Origin: Eubacteriales bacterium
GTDB lineage: Bacteria; Bacillota; Clostridia; Peptostreptococcales; Anaerovoracaceae
Assembly: GCA_028872475.1 (NCBI GenBank)
Contig: JAQYMQ010000004.1
Location: forward strand, 1-64,000
Reading direction: 5' to 3'
DNA: 64,000 bases
The notes beneath the pieces are model-generated. The model worked only from the letters and a program-made list of their open reading frames with translations. It ran no database searches and had not been told where the DNA came from. Every line of letters starts with the position of its first letter. Position 1 is the first letter of the stretch. Positions 54,704 through 63,929 of this stretch are shown here, one piece after another. A program made the position numbers and the translations under genes.

Positions 54704-56620
54704 TTATTTTTTTGAATTTCTACTTGCTGACAATTTAACCTTGCTCCATAATTCAGACATAATCTTCTTTGTCTTTTCATTGTAGTTAAATACCTCGTCA
54801 TTAGGATGATTCTCTCTTGGAATATACGCTCCTATCTCTGCAAACATTCCATCCTTTGATGACAATTCATCAAAAACTTCTTTGTTTGACGATGTATATC
54901 CAACAAAACTTGAATTTGACATTGCTGATTCATAATCTGAAACAAAATTCATAAATTCATAAGCTAGTTCTTTATTATCAGCATCTTTAGGTATAACCAT
55001 CGCATCTGACCAAACGTTAGTACCACTCTCAGGAACATAAAATCCCATATTCTCATTTTCCTGCATTATATATACAGCATCTCCAGAATATACTATTCCT
55101 AAAGCTTTTCTACCCTGTGCCATATTATCGATTATTTCATCAGTAACAATTTCCGCATGTGTCTTGTTCACACTATCTAAAAGCCATTTATATGCTTCAT
55201 CAAGCTCCTTCTGATTGCTCGTATTCATTGAATACCCCAAAGCTTTCAACGCCATCATAAATGAGTCTCTCTCTGAATCGTAGAGATATGTTTCACCTTT
55301 ATATTTATCATCTCTAAAAATATTAAAGCCTTCTCGTTCCAGATCCTTCACATCCACTTTTGTCTTATCATAAACAATTCCAACATTGCCCCAAAAGTAT
55401 GGAACGGAATAATCATTATTTGGATCATAAGGTAGGTTCTTTACAGAATCAAGAATATTATCAAACGCTGTAATCTTGGATTTATCCAATTTTTGTATAC
55501 GATTTTCTTTAATTAATCTCTCAATCATATAATCACTAGGTACTAAAACATCATATTTCTCGCCATTAACTATCTTGATATACATCTGTTCATTGGAATC
55601 AAAATTATCCATTATAACCTTAGCGCCAGTATATTTTTCAAAGGTCGGAATAACATCTTCACCCATATATTCTCCCCAATTATATATATGTAATGTCTGC
55701 CCTTTATATTTACCTTCTCCACCACCAAGGGATATAAAGGAAAAAGATCCAATAAACACAACAAAAGCCGTAGCAAACGCAATAGCTGAATACTTAATCT
55801 TCTTATTAATGCCAGCATATTCACCATTCTTTTTCTCAAGCTTTCTTCCTAAAACAGGTACAACATTCACTAATATTAAACCTACCGCTATAACCAAAAT
55901 TACAATTGTAGAAATCGCATTTATACTTGGATTTATACGTTTACTCATCGTATAAACCATTATACTAAGGTTCTTAATACCTCCACCCGTTGCAAAGTAT
56001 GAAATTACAAAATCATCAAAAGACATTGTAAATGCAATCAAAGCACCGGCAAATATTCCAGGTGCAATCTGCGGCACAATAACCTTTCTCATAGCCTGCC
56101 ACGGAGTAGCGCCTAAATCTAAAGCTGCCTCAGCTAAGTTAGAATCTAGTGACGACAATTTTGGCATAATACTCAACACAACATAAGGTATACAAAACGC
56201 AATATGCGCTAATACTAAAGTAAACATCCCCTTATTTATACTGAATGTCACAAACAATATCATCATAGAAATTGCCGTTACAATCTCAGGATTCAATATA
56301 GGGAAGTCATTCATCTGCTTTACAATCATTCTTATTGACTTTCTTGATTGTGAAAGTCCTATTGCAGTAATTGTCCCTATAAACGTAGAAATCAAAGTTG
56401 CTATAATTGCGACAAAGATTGTCACCCAAAGAGATGTCATCATACCATTAGCCTGAAGCATCTTCTGGTACCACTGCATACTAAATCCTGTAAAACTTGT
56501 CAATGATTTCGAGCTATTAAACGAAAATACAACTACATAAAATATAGGTAAATAGAAGAAAATCATCGTCAATATAAAAATTGTTTTTCCAATCGGTCTT
56601 CTTTTTTTATCTAAATTCAT
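54704..56620 (-). CDS. potCD: Spermidine/putrescine ABC transporter, PotC-PotD fusion
   Basis: A 638-residue fusion. Residues 1 to about 265 are a PotC permease with six membrane segments and the EAA loop EAALDLGATPWQAMRKVIVP. One extra membrane helix (about 278-300) leads outside to a PotD polyamine-binding domain (about 310-638; LHIYNWGEYMGEDVIPTFEK, DVLVPSDYMIERLIKE, PYFWGNVGIVYDKT). The binding domain has no own signal peptide or lipobox; it is tethered to the permease. The ATG at 56620 has AGGGTG 6 bases before it, and the gene follows potB at once. Confidence 0.94.
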   Translation of the reverse strand: MNLDKKRRPIGKTIFILTMIFFYLPIFYVVVFSFNSSKSLTSFTGFSMQWYQKMLQANGMMTSLWVTIFVAIIATLISTFIGTITAIGLSQSRKSIRMIVKQMNDFPILNPEIVTAISMMILFVTFSINKGMFTLVLAHIAFCIPYVVLSIMPKLSSLDSNLAEAALDLGATPWQAMRKVIVPQIAPGIFAGALIAFTMSFDDFVISYFATGGGIKNLSIMVYTMSKRINPSINAISTIVILVIAVGLILVNVVPVLGRKLEKKNGEYAGINKKIKYSAIAFATAFVVFIGSFSFISLGGGEGKYKGQTLHIYNWGEYMGEDVIPTFEKYTGAKVIMDNFDSNEQMYIKIVNGEKYDVLVPSDYMIERLIKENRIQKLDKSKITAFDNILDSVKNLPYDPNNDYSVPYFWGNVGIVYDKTKVDVKDLEREGFNIFRDDKYKGETYLYDSERDSFMMALKALGYSMNTSNQKELDEAYKWLLDSVNKTHAEIVTDEIIDNMAQGRKALGIVYSGDAVYIMQENENMGFYVPESGTNVWSDAMVIPKDADNKELAYEFMNFVSDYESAMSNSSFVGYTSSNKEVFDELSSKDGMFAEIGAYIPRENHPNDEVFNYNEKTKKIMSELWSKVKLSASRNSKK

Positions 56621-56630
56621 CTTATTCACC

Positions 56631-57455
56631 CTAGTATGACTGCCTCTTTTCTAAATTTCTAACTGCATACATACTTATCATCATTACAAGTGCAATAATA
56701 ACAGCAATCGTGCTACCAAACGCCCATTCACCAACGTTAATAAACTGATTTTCTATTACATTTCCAATCATCATATACTTACCACCACCTAGCATCTTCG
56801 GTATAAAGAACGAGCTTACACACGGCAAGAACACTAAAGAAATTCCGCTCAAAATACCAGGCACCGAAAGTGGTAATGTCACCTTCATAAAAGTCATCTT
56901 ATTGTCTGCACCAAGGTCTGCCGACGCCTCCAATAAAGAATTATCCATCTTCGCTAACGCACTGTTAATCTGTAATACCATAAATGGCAAAAAATTATAA
57001 ACCATCCCCAAGATAACTGCACCTTCAGTGTATAAAAGTGTAGACGGATCAAATCCAAGAAGCTTCAAGCTCTGCTGAGCCAGTCCACCATCAGATAATA
57101 TACCTATCCAAGCATAGGTCCTAACTAACATATTTATCCACATCGGCACTGTCACAAGTAATACCAATGTATTTTGAATACTCGGTTTACTTCTAGATAT
57201 ATAATATCCTATTGGATAACCAATAATTAAACATAATATTGTAGTCTTAACTGCTATAACTAGCGACCTAAATAATATAACCAAGAAATCCGGGTCAGTA
57301 AAAAACTTTTTGTAATGTTCAAACGTAAAAGCAATACTTAATATTCCGTTCCCCTCTTTGGTAATAGAATAAATTACAATTAAAAGCATTGGAAGGAATA
57401 TCATTAATGCTCCCCAAATTATATATGGTATTGCAAGTCTTGACATTGATTTCAT
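56631..57455 (-). CDS. potB: Spermidine/putrescine ABC transporter, permease PotB
   Basis: A 274-residue permease with six membrane segments. LLEASADLGADNKMTFMKVTLP is the EAA loop and VSSFFIPKMLGGGKYMMIGN is typical of PotB. Its ATG overlaps the potA stop by one base (TAATG), giving tight coupling. It pairs with PotC from the next gene. Confidence 0.95.
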   Translation of the reverse strand: MKSMSRLAIPYIIWGALMIFLPMLLIVIYSITKEGNGILSIAFTFEHYKKFFTDPDFLVILFRSLVIAVKTTILCLIIGYPIGYYISRSKPSIQNTLVLLVTVPMWINMLVRTYAWIGILSDGGLAQQSLKLLGFDPSTLLYTEGAVILGMVYNFLPFMVLQINSALAKMDNSLLEASADLGADNKMTFMKVTLPLSVPGILSGISLVFLPCVSSFFIPKMLGGGKYMMIGNVIENQFINVGEWAFGSTIAVIIALVMMISMYAVRNLEKRQSY

Positions 57456-59032
57456 TAGCCTATCATCCTTCTCATAACATGAATATCTTCCGGATAAAAC
57501 GTAAGTCCTATCTCTTTACCCTCTTCGACATAATCTGTAGTATTAATCTTAAATTCCCGACCTTCTGTAGTGAATGTAATTTTGTACTGGCCAAGCTCTA
57601 TATTGTCCATATCAAAATCATAGTTTACATAAATGTCAATAGATTCTTCTTCGTCACTCAATCTCCAACCCTGAGCCCCTGCCCAAGTCTTAAGGTCGGT
57701 ATCAATAGCAACTGCTTCTTGAACTTCTTCAACCGTCTTATAGAAATCAAATGCACTTACAGCTTCATCAGCTTTTCTATTAACAATGTATTTTTGATCA
57801 ACTACATGAATAGTTCTCGTTATACTTGTACCTGATGCTGTGGAAAATGTAACATTATATTTACCAATCACTGGTTGTAAATCATATTCTATCTTATGTA
57901 TAGAAATATATTCATCTGCTTCTATTTCCCAAGCTTGTGCATCTGCTCTTGCAATTATCTCCTTATCATCTAATTCTTCCATATCATCAATATCTAGATA
58001 AAAGTCGTTAGCAGAAATTTTTTCTTTTCCATCATCACTTGTAACTGCATGTTCTGCAATAACGTTCATATTAACTGTAACGGATGTACCTTCAACTGTT
58101 TGCACTGTAACATCATAATGCATTCCCTTGAAGAATACATTGTCTACAATTCCAGTCATCTTTCCATCTTCTACATCAACTATATCTATATCTTCAGGTC
58201 TGATAATTACATCAACTATCTCATTTGTACCAAAACCATGATCTACACATTCAAAAGCAATTTCATCAAATTCTACCAAATAATCTTCTACCATCTTACC
58301 TGTAACGATATTGCTTTCACCAATAAATGATGCCACATACTTATTTTGTGGCTCATTATATATTTCTTCCGGCGTACCAATCTGATATATACTCCCCTTA
58401 TTCATTACAACAATCTTATCTGACATAGTAAGAGCTTCTTCTTGATCGTGCGTAACATATATAAATGTGATTCCTACTTCTTTTTGAATTTTTTTAAGTT
58501 CATATTGCATTTCCTGTCTAAGTTTTAAATCAAGTGCCCCTAGTGGCTCATCTAAAAGAAGTACCTTCGGCTCATTTACAAGAGCCCTTGCAATCGCAAC
58601 TCTCTGTTGCTGTCCACCGGAAAGTGTCTTAATATCCTTCTTCTCAAATTCTTCCAATCCAATCAGCTTGAGCATCTTCATTACTTTTTGTTCAATAACG
58701 TCTTTGCTCATTTTTTTAATATTCAAACCGAATGCTATATTGTCGTATACATTCATATGTGGGAATAAAGCATATTTTTGAAAAACTGTATTAACCTCTC
58801 TCTTATAAGGAGGTAATTCGCTAATATCTTCACCATTAAAGATAACACTACCTTCGCTGGCATCTAAAAATCCACCCAAAATTCTTAGCAAAGTTGTCTT
58901 ACCACAGCCACTCGGTCCAAGAAGAGTAACAAATTCGTTTTCATAAATATCTAAATTAATGCCTTTTAAGACTACATTGCCGTCAAATTCTTTTACAATA
59001 TTTCTAAATGATATTAAAAGATTTTTGTCCAA
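57455..59032 (-). CDS. potA: Spermidine/putrescine ABC transporter ATPase PotA, with enlarged C-terminal domain
   Basis: A 525-residue ATPase. Residues 1-240 are a standard PotA core: Walker A GPSGCGKT (39-46), LSGGQQQR (137-144), VLLLDEP (157-163) and [13 protein letters not shown]. The TOBE region starts at about 275 ([12 protein letters not shown]) and ends normally at 505-520 ([14 protein letters not shown]). Between them are about 170 extra residues in two similar units: ISANDFY...AQAW...[14 protein letters not shown] and VSAFDFY...AQGW...[13 protein letters not shown]. Usual PotA proteins are 340-380 residues. TTG 59032 follows GGAG by 8 bases; no ATG fits. Confidence 0.93.
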   Translation of the reverse strand: MDKNLLISFRNIVKEFDGNVVLKGINLDIYENEFVTLLGPSGCGKTTLLRILGGFLDASEGSVIFNGEDISELPPYKREVNTVFQKYALFPHMNVYDNIAFGLNIKKMSKDVIEQKVMKMLKLIGLEEFEKKDIKTLSGGQQQRVAIARALVNEPKVLLLDEPLGALDLKLRQEMQYELKKIQKEVGITFIYVTHDQEEALTMSDKIVVMNKGSIYQIGTPEEIYNEPQNKYVASFIGESNIVTGKMVEDYLVEFDEIAFECVDHGFGTNEIVDVIIRPEDIDIVDVEDGKMTGIVDNVFFKGMHYDVTVQTVEGTSVTVNMNVIAEHAVTSDDGKEKISANDFYLDIDDMEELDDKEIIARADAQAWEIEADEYISIHKIEYDLQPVIGKYNVTFSTASGTSITRTIHVVDQKYIVNRKADEAVSAFDFYKTVEEVQEAVAIDTDLKTWAGAQGWRLSDEEESIDIYVNYDFDMDNIELGQYKITFTTEGREFKINTTDYVEEGKEIGLTFYPEDIHVMRRMIG

Positions 59033-59091
59033 TTCACATTCTCCGTTCTCAACAAATTTTGATAAAAATATAATCAAATATACAAACAATA

Positions 59092-59119
59092 ATTATATAG
59101 CAAAACGCTAAGATTTCAA
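59092..59119 (-). promoter_or_regulatory. Sigma-A promoter of potABCD
   Basis: Minus strand: TTGAAA (59114-59119), 16 bp, TATAAT (59092-59097). It is 60 bp upstream of the potA start and just downstream of the lipoprotein terminator. Confidence 0.75.
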
Positions 59120-59142
59120 TAATTATACAGAATAATTATAAC

Positions 59143-59168
59143 AAAAAAAGATGGTATAAAACCATCCT
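59143..59168 (-). terminator. Terminator after the small lipoprotein gene
   Basis: Minus strand: GATGGT and ACCATC around a 5-base loop, followed by TTTTTTTG, about 50 bp after the stop. It separates the surface locus from potABCD. Confidence 0.75.
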
Positions 59169-59218
59169 TTTAATTTAGTCAAGCTATGTAATTATAATAC
59201 TAATAATTATTTAATTAC

Positions 59219-59572
59219 CTATTTCTTTTCAAAATAAATCTTTACTCCGGACTGTTCAACATATAGTTTGCCTTTTTCTTCAACAAACTTCATCTCCTGG
59301 CCCTTTTCTTTAACAGTAATACCTTTGCCTTCTTCCTTCCATTCAGCTGCACCCTTCATTTTTCCAAGAGTTACCTGTGCCTTACCGCCATCTTTTAATT
59401 CAAGGCTAAATTCTTCGCCTATAATAGTTTTTACATCTATCTCCACACTTGTTCCCGGCGCCACTGCTTTTGTAGCTTCCCATTTGCCGATAAACTTACT
59501 CTTACCTCCACCACAAGCTGTAAATCCAACTATAATGAATGCACATAAAACTAAACTTAATATTTTTTTCAT
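59219..59572 (-). CDS. Small lipoprotein with lipocalin-like domain
   Basis: A 117-residue lipoprotein: signal peptide with lipobox Cys20 (FIIVGFTACGG), then one small domain of about 90 residues made of short beta strands (FIGKWEATKA, FSLELKDGGKAQVTLG, AAEWKEEGKGITVKEK, KLYVEQSGVKIYFEKK). The same pattern of G-W-ATK, W in the middle and FEK at the end recurs in the protein at 61748-62434. Function unknown; the fold may bind a small ligand. The start has AGAGGAAA upstream. Confidence 0.82.
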   Translation of the reverse strand: MKKILSLVLCAFIIVGFTACGGGKSKFIGKWEATKAVAPGTSVEIDVKTIIGEEFSLELKDGGKAQVTLGKMKGAAEWKEEGKGITVKEKGQEMKFVEEKGKLYVEQSGVKIYFEKK

Positions 59573-59714
59573 AATTTCCTCTCTTTCATAGCAATATTAA
59601 CTGATACGTACACAATAATTTTACCATATATAGCCTACTATGTCCTTATAAATATGGCATTTCTTATAATATTCCCCTTTAATATATATCAAAGCAAACT
59701 TTTTATATCTTACT

Positions 59715-60260
59715 TTAACGAAGAGCAAAGAAATATTTTCTAATAAATTTTATTCTAGAAAATATTTTAATAACTAATACGCTTAATAACAATGACGTTC
59801 CCACAAAAAATATAAAATTGATTAATTCTAAATTTGATACAACATCTATTATATACATACTCTTATCATACATATATTGCATTATAATAATATGGATAAA
59901 ATATACTGCAAAAGAAATGTTTGAGATATAAATTATTGACCTTCTGTATTTTCTTACATTGTTACCGTATCTCCTAAAACATTCGAAGCTTAAAACAGAG
60001 ACAATAAATATCAAAATATTACTGTATTCAATACTCCAATAATCGTCTTTTAATGAAAAAATAAATACATATACAACAGTTGTAAAAAACAGTTATAAAC
60101 ATCCATATCTCAGATGTTATGAAAACTTTTAAAAGATTATTTTTATAAAATCGCTTAACGTCACTCCAATTTTCAAAATTTTTATTTAAAATTAACACTC
60201 CTGTAATCATAAAAAATATTGGGGCACCTAAACGACTAAAAACATATATACCTCTCTCAA
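59715..60260 (-). pseudogene. Acyltransferase 3 family pseudogene (surface polysaccharide O-acyltransferase)
   Basis: Remnant of a multi-spanning acyltransferase 3 (PF01757) gene. The N-side part reads GIIERGIYVFSRLGAPIFFM and ITGVLILNKNF, the conserved PIFFMITG helix, without its first 40-50 residues. After IWMFIT the frame breaks near a T6 run (60084-60089) and continues one base off as VVYVFIFSLKDDYWSIEYSN, then ISFAVYFIHIIIMQYM, the usual C-terminal helix. The two parts add up to about 180 residues against 330-350 in the family, so a large internal segment is also lost. It touches the stop of the flippase gene. Confidence 0.78.
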
Positions 60261-60266
60261 TAATTC

Positions 60267-61736
60267 CTATTTTATCTTCATCTTACCATTATCAAATGAA
60301 ATTGCATTTTTAAGATGATACATTATTTTCCTTCTAAATATTAATGGAATACATACCAATAATAGTGTTGCAAAAATTCTTAAAACAATATTGCTATATG
60401 TAAACATAATCGCAAAACTTATCAACATAAAAGTAATATAAATAATCAGCAAAATTTTAATGTCATAAGGCTTTGTATCTGGGAATTTTTCTCGACAAAT
60501 CTTATTCATAAACACATAGTGCCCAAACGCATAAAAAATATAACAAACCAATGTTGTATATCCCGCTACCATATATCCGTAAATAGGTATAAATATGTAA
60601 TTTAAAGCAATATTTATAGCCGCACCAGCTATACTTGCTATCATTACAAAAAATGTTTTCTCAAAATAAAACTGATATGATGAGAATAGATCATAGGAAA
60701 AGATAAATACGCCACTCATTGCAATTGGAGGTATTATCCATATCGCCTCATAAAATTCTGGTGGAGCAAAAACCATAATAACTTCCGGTGCAAATACTAT
60801 CAGCAATAAATTTAAAATGGCAATAGCAACTAATGATAAGTACGCAACCCCCTTAATATCTCCGATCTGCTTATCCCTAATCTTACCGTATATCCAAGGC
60901 GTCATTGTTTGCATCATCGCACTATTTATAATAAGCAATATCATCGCTAATTGATAAGCCAAATTATATATACCTGCCTTGTCAACACCTATCATATCTC
61001 TTATCATTATTACATCTGCTTTACTCAAAACAGTCTGCGATAAATAATGAGGAATTAAAGGCAGATTAAATACCAAAGCATATTTCCAAATTTTTCTAGA
61101 AATAAAAGGTTTTTTCTCTCTAAATTTAACAATCAAAAACGGTGTATAAAAAATTAGGTTAATTACTGCCATACTAATGATTCTAGCTGTAACTTTTTCG
61201 TCAAATGCCAAAATTGCAAAAATACCTGCAAGCGGTTTTGCAACAGACACTATAATAGATATAATAACTAAAAACTTATATTCGTATTCAACTCTTTTTT
61301 CACACAGCCAAAAGCTAAAAATTTCTCCAGTCCATAAAATTACAAACAAAGAAATCATCTGATATGTATTTAGTCCAAAAATATTATTAAAAAATTGATA
61401 AAAAAGTGCATAAACAATAGAAAAGCAAAAGATTATAAACGTAGATAAACCTTGCATGGCAACTGAAAATTCAGCTTTTTTCTCGTGAAATTTTACAAGA
61501 CCTTGTGTATAAACGCCAGAAGTTAATTTCAGTGTAACAAATACAGCTAAAATACTCTCCCAAGAAGTAAACGAGCTATATTCTCCATATAATTCAGGAT
61601 TTAATAATCTTGTAAATATCGGAGTTGTCAATATATTAATGCCTTTTTGTAAAATCATACAAATCAAGAACCAAAATGATGCTTTTGCTTGTTTAGGCAA
61701 TTTGGAATATCTATCGATTAATTTATTTGTAAACAT
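60267..61736 (-). CDS. Wzx-like oligosaccharide flippase
   Basis: A 489-residue membrane protein with 12-14 helices of the polysaccharide biosynthesis/MOP flippase group (PF01943). Features include GINILTTPIFTRLLNPELYG and the EYSSFTSWESIL strand near the start, and PLIPHYLSQTVLSKADVIMI in the middle. It would flip lipid-linked sugar units to the outer face. No glycosyltransferase or polymerase is in the window, and its neighbour is a broken acyltransferase, so the locus may be reduced or may be a carrier for one glycan only. AGGGG precedes the ATG. Confidence 0.92.
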   Translation of the reverse strand: MFTNKLIDRYSKLPKQAKASFWFLICMILQKGINILTTPIFTRLLNPELYGEYSSFTSWESILAVFVTLKLTSGVYTQGLVKFHEKKAEFSVAMQGLSTFIIFCFSIVYALFYQFFNNIFGLNTYQMISLFVILWTGEIFSFWLCEKRVEYEYKFLVIISIIVSVAKPLAGIFAILAFDEKVTARIISMAVINLIFYTPFLIVKFREKKPFISRKIWKYALVFNLPLIPHYLSQTVLSKADVIMIRDMIGVDKAGIYNLAYQLAMILLIINSAMMQTMTPWIYGKIRDKQIGDIKGVAYLSLVAIAILNLLLIVFAPEVIMVFAPPEFYEAIWIIPPIAMSGVFIFSYDLFSSYQFYFEKTFFVMIASIAGAAINIALNYIFIPIYGYMVAGYTTLVCYIFYAFGHYVFMNKICREKFPDTKPYDIKILLIIYITFMLISFAIMFTYSNIVLRIFATLLLVCIPLIFRRKIMYHLKNAISFDNGKMKIK

Positions 61737-61747
61737 TTTCCCCTTTT

Positions 61748-62434
61748 TTAAATTTTTTCAAAAAATAATAAAATACCGTCTTCACTAATAACTAGCTTAC
61801 TATTGCGATTGATAAATCGTTTTTCCTCATTCTTAGAATTTGTTATAATTATGCCATCTTCAACACTCTTCCAACTCACTTCACTTATTCGTCCACCTGC
61901 ATCCAAAAATGCTGTTGAATCATCATAAAGACATATAGTAAATTGTTTTTCAAGAACATCCATCGCAGACATCACCACACCATTAGATTCAACTTTTGTC
62001 GCCTTCCATGCACCACAATAATCTTGAATTGTAATCTTTTCATTCATTAAATAACTATCATCTAAAGTATTAATAAAATTATCATCTTTCCATATATCAT
62101 ATTTAATAGCTCTCTCTTCAGTATCGCTATCAACGTCAATATCATTTTCAATAATATTATTTTCTAAGGTATTTTCTAAAACAATATCTAAATCACTGCT
62201 CTCTTTTGCCCTCATATCTGATGCGGTAGCTTCTTCAACTAAATCATCTTGTTGCTGAAGAACATCAACAAAATCATCTTCGCCTAATGTTTCATCTAAT
62301 AATTCATCCTGATTATCATTATCCAAAATGACATCACCTGATTTAACATCTTTAATCTTTTTTAATTTTTCCTTACCTACAATACCTGCTACCAATGCTG
62401 TACATAAAATTGTTCCAATTATCCTACTCTTCAT
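61748..62434 (-). CDS. Signal-anchored acidic protein with lipocalin-like domain
   Basis: A 228-residue protein. Residues about 3-20 form a signal or membrane anchor (RIIGTILCTALVAGIVG). Residues about 25-125 are very acidic and low in complexity (many D, E, N). Residues about 140-228 form a small domain (ITIQDYCGAWKATKVESNG, DDSTAFLDAGGRISEVSW, DGILLFFEKI) similar to the lipoprotein at 59219-59572. It has no lipobox. It precedes the flippase gene by 11 bp. Function unknown. Confidence 0.8.
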   Translation of the reverse strand: MKSRIIGTILCTALVAGIVGKEKLKKIKDVKSGDVILDNDNQDELLDETLGEDDFVDVLQQQDDLVEEATASDMRAKESSDLDIVLENTLENNIIENDIDVDSDTEERAIKYDIWKDDNFINTLDDSYLMNEKITIQDYCGAWKATKVESNGVVMSAMDVLEKQFTICLYDDSTAFLDAGGRISEVSWKSVEDGIIITNSKNEEKRFINRNSKLVISEDGILLFFEKI

Positions 62435-62491
62435 ATTCACACCTACAAAGAACTGTCTATTTCAATAATTAATAAATATAATCTCTGTGAC

Positions 62492-62500
62492 ATTATACCA
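62492..62500 (-). promoter_or_regulatory. Extended -10 promoter of the surface locus
   Basis: Minus strand: TGGTATAAT (62492-62500). No clear -35 is seen. It lies between the brnQ terminator and the gene at 61748-62434. Confidence 0.45.
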
Positions 62501-62512
62501 TACTTCTACAAC

Positions 62513-62543
62513 AAAAATCGCCAGCTCTTTACGAACTGACGAT
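62513..62543 (-). terminator. Intrinsic terminator after brnQ
   Basis: Minus strand: ATCGTCAGTTC and GAGCTGGCGAT form an 11-bp stem with U-G pairs and a 5-base loop, followed by TTTTTG, 24 bp after the brnQ stop. Confidence 0.8.
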
Positions 62544-62567
62544 CTTAGCTTTATTTGTTTTATTTTT

Positions 62568-63908
62568 TTATTCTTCTATAGGATCTACCTGTTTTCCTGG
62601 GATTACCATTCCAACTACTGTAGCTACTATAGCTGGAATTAACCAGTTAAATCCGAACTGATCTAGTGGAATCTTGTGAATCCAAGCTAAGCTTGTAACT
62701 GCAAAAACGTCGCAAAGTACAGTGATGATACTAACTACTAGAGTTACTAATGTACCTAATCTGTAAGCATTAACGTTCTTGATTGCATTACGTAAGAATC
62801 CCATAACGATTAAGTATACAACTACAGGACAAACAATCAATAATACTGGAACTGATACTTCTAGGATTTTGCTTAGACCAACGTTTGCAAGTAATACTGA
62901 GATTAAGCAGCATAGAATTACACCCTTAGTGTAGTTTAACTTGCCTTTAGTTACCTTATCAAAGAAGTTTGCAAAAGATGATACTAGTGCGATTGATGTT
63001 GTTAGACAAGCTAGAATTACTGCGATAGCAACTAGGATTACACCAACATTACCTAATAAGCTAGATACAATATTAACTACTAAAGCGTCATTTCCAACAC
63101 TACCATCTAATATGCCTGCTAACCAGTTAACACCTGTAGATGCTCCTAGGTATGCTAGACCACCATATACGATGAATAATAATACCATAGCAACGACAGC
63201 TGATTTACCTGTTTCTCTATCAGCCTGCTTACCAACATATCCCTTATCGAATACTGACGCAATGATAATGCCAGCAAATAGGATAGATGCTAGAACGTCT
63301 AGTGTCTGATATCCCTGAAGAATACCGTATGAAAATGCTCCTGTTGGAAGCACGTTTGCACCGATTGATCCCTGTGGTGAAGCAACACCAACTGCAATAA
63401 GTACTAATAAAATAACAACTAGTGCAGGAGTTAATATCTTACCTACGATATCAACAACCTTTGATGGTCTAATTGTAAGCGCTAATGTAACAGCGAAGAA
63501 CACTACTGAGTAAACAGCTAGTGGAACTGCTCCACTAAAGTCAAATCCTAGCATTTCACCAACTGGTTTAGCACCGATACCAAAACTTACGATAGATGTT
63601 CTTGGAATAGCAATTCCAGGGCCTATACAGATTACAACTGCAGCAATTAGGATAATACCTGGGATCTTACCAATTACATTTGTTAAACCTTCTGTATCTT
63701 TACACTTTAGAATAGCGAATACACCTAATACTGCTAACCCTGCATCGGCTACAAAATAAGCTAAGAATGCAATAAACCATTCAGCTCCTGATAACGCTCC
63801 TAATGCAGGCGGGAAGATTAGGTTTCCTGCCCCGAAAAACATCGCGAATAACGCAAGACCTATGAATACAAAATCCGTAGATTTCTTTGTTACTGTCTTT
63901 CCTTCCAT
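62568..63908 (-). CDS. brnQ: Branched-chain amino acid carrier BrnQ
   Basis: A 446-residue LIVCS-family symporter with 12 membrane segments that brings in leucine, isoleucine and valine with Na+ or H+. Recognisable blocks are FVFIGLALFAMFFGAGNLIF at the N-terminus, GPGIAIPRTSIVSFGIG near residue 96, GYQTLDVLASILFAGIII near 200 and GLAYLGASTGVN near 250. GAGAGG lies 7 bases before the ATG. Its codons look less A/T-biased than the surface locus next to it, as expected for a core gene. Confidence 0.96.
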   Translation of the reverse strand: MEGKTVTKKSTDFVFIGLALFAMFFGAGNLIFPPALGALSGAEWFIAFLAYFVADAGLAVLGVFAILKCKDTEGLTNVIGKIPGIILIAAVVICIGPGIAIPRTSIVSFGIGAKPVGEMLGFDFSGAVPLAVYSVVFFAVTLALTIRPSKVVDIVGKILTPALVVILLVLIAVGVASPQGSIGANVLPTGAFSYGILQGYQTLDVLASILFAGIIIASVFDKGYVGKQADRETGKSAVVAMVLLFIVYGGLAYLGASTGVNWLAGILDGSVGNDALVVNIVSSLLGNVGVILVAIAVILACLTTSIALVSSFANFFDKVTKGKLNYTKGVILCCLISVLLANVGLSKILEVSVPVLLIVCPVVVYLIVMGFLRNAIKNVNAYRLGTLVTLVVSIITVLCDVFAVTSLAWIHKIPLDQFGFNWLIPAIVATVVGMVIPGKQVDPIEE

Positions 63909-63929
63909 AATTTTACCTCTCTACTTTCT

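Noticed and set aside
62941..63309. A 122-codon plus-strand frame opposite brnQ
   Set aside because: Antisense shadow of a strongly conserved gene, with no ribosome binding site.
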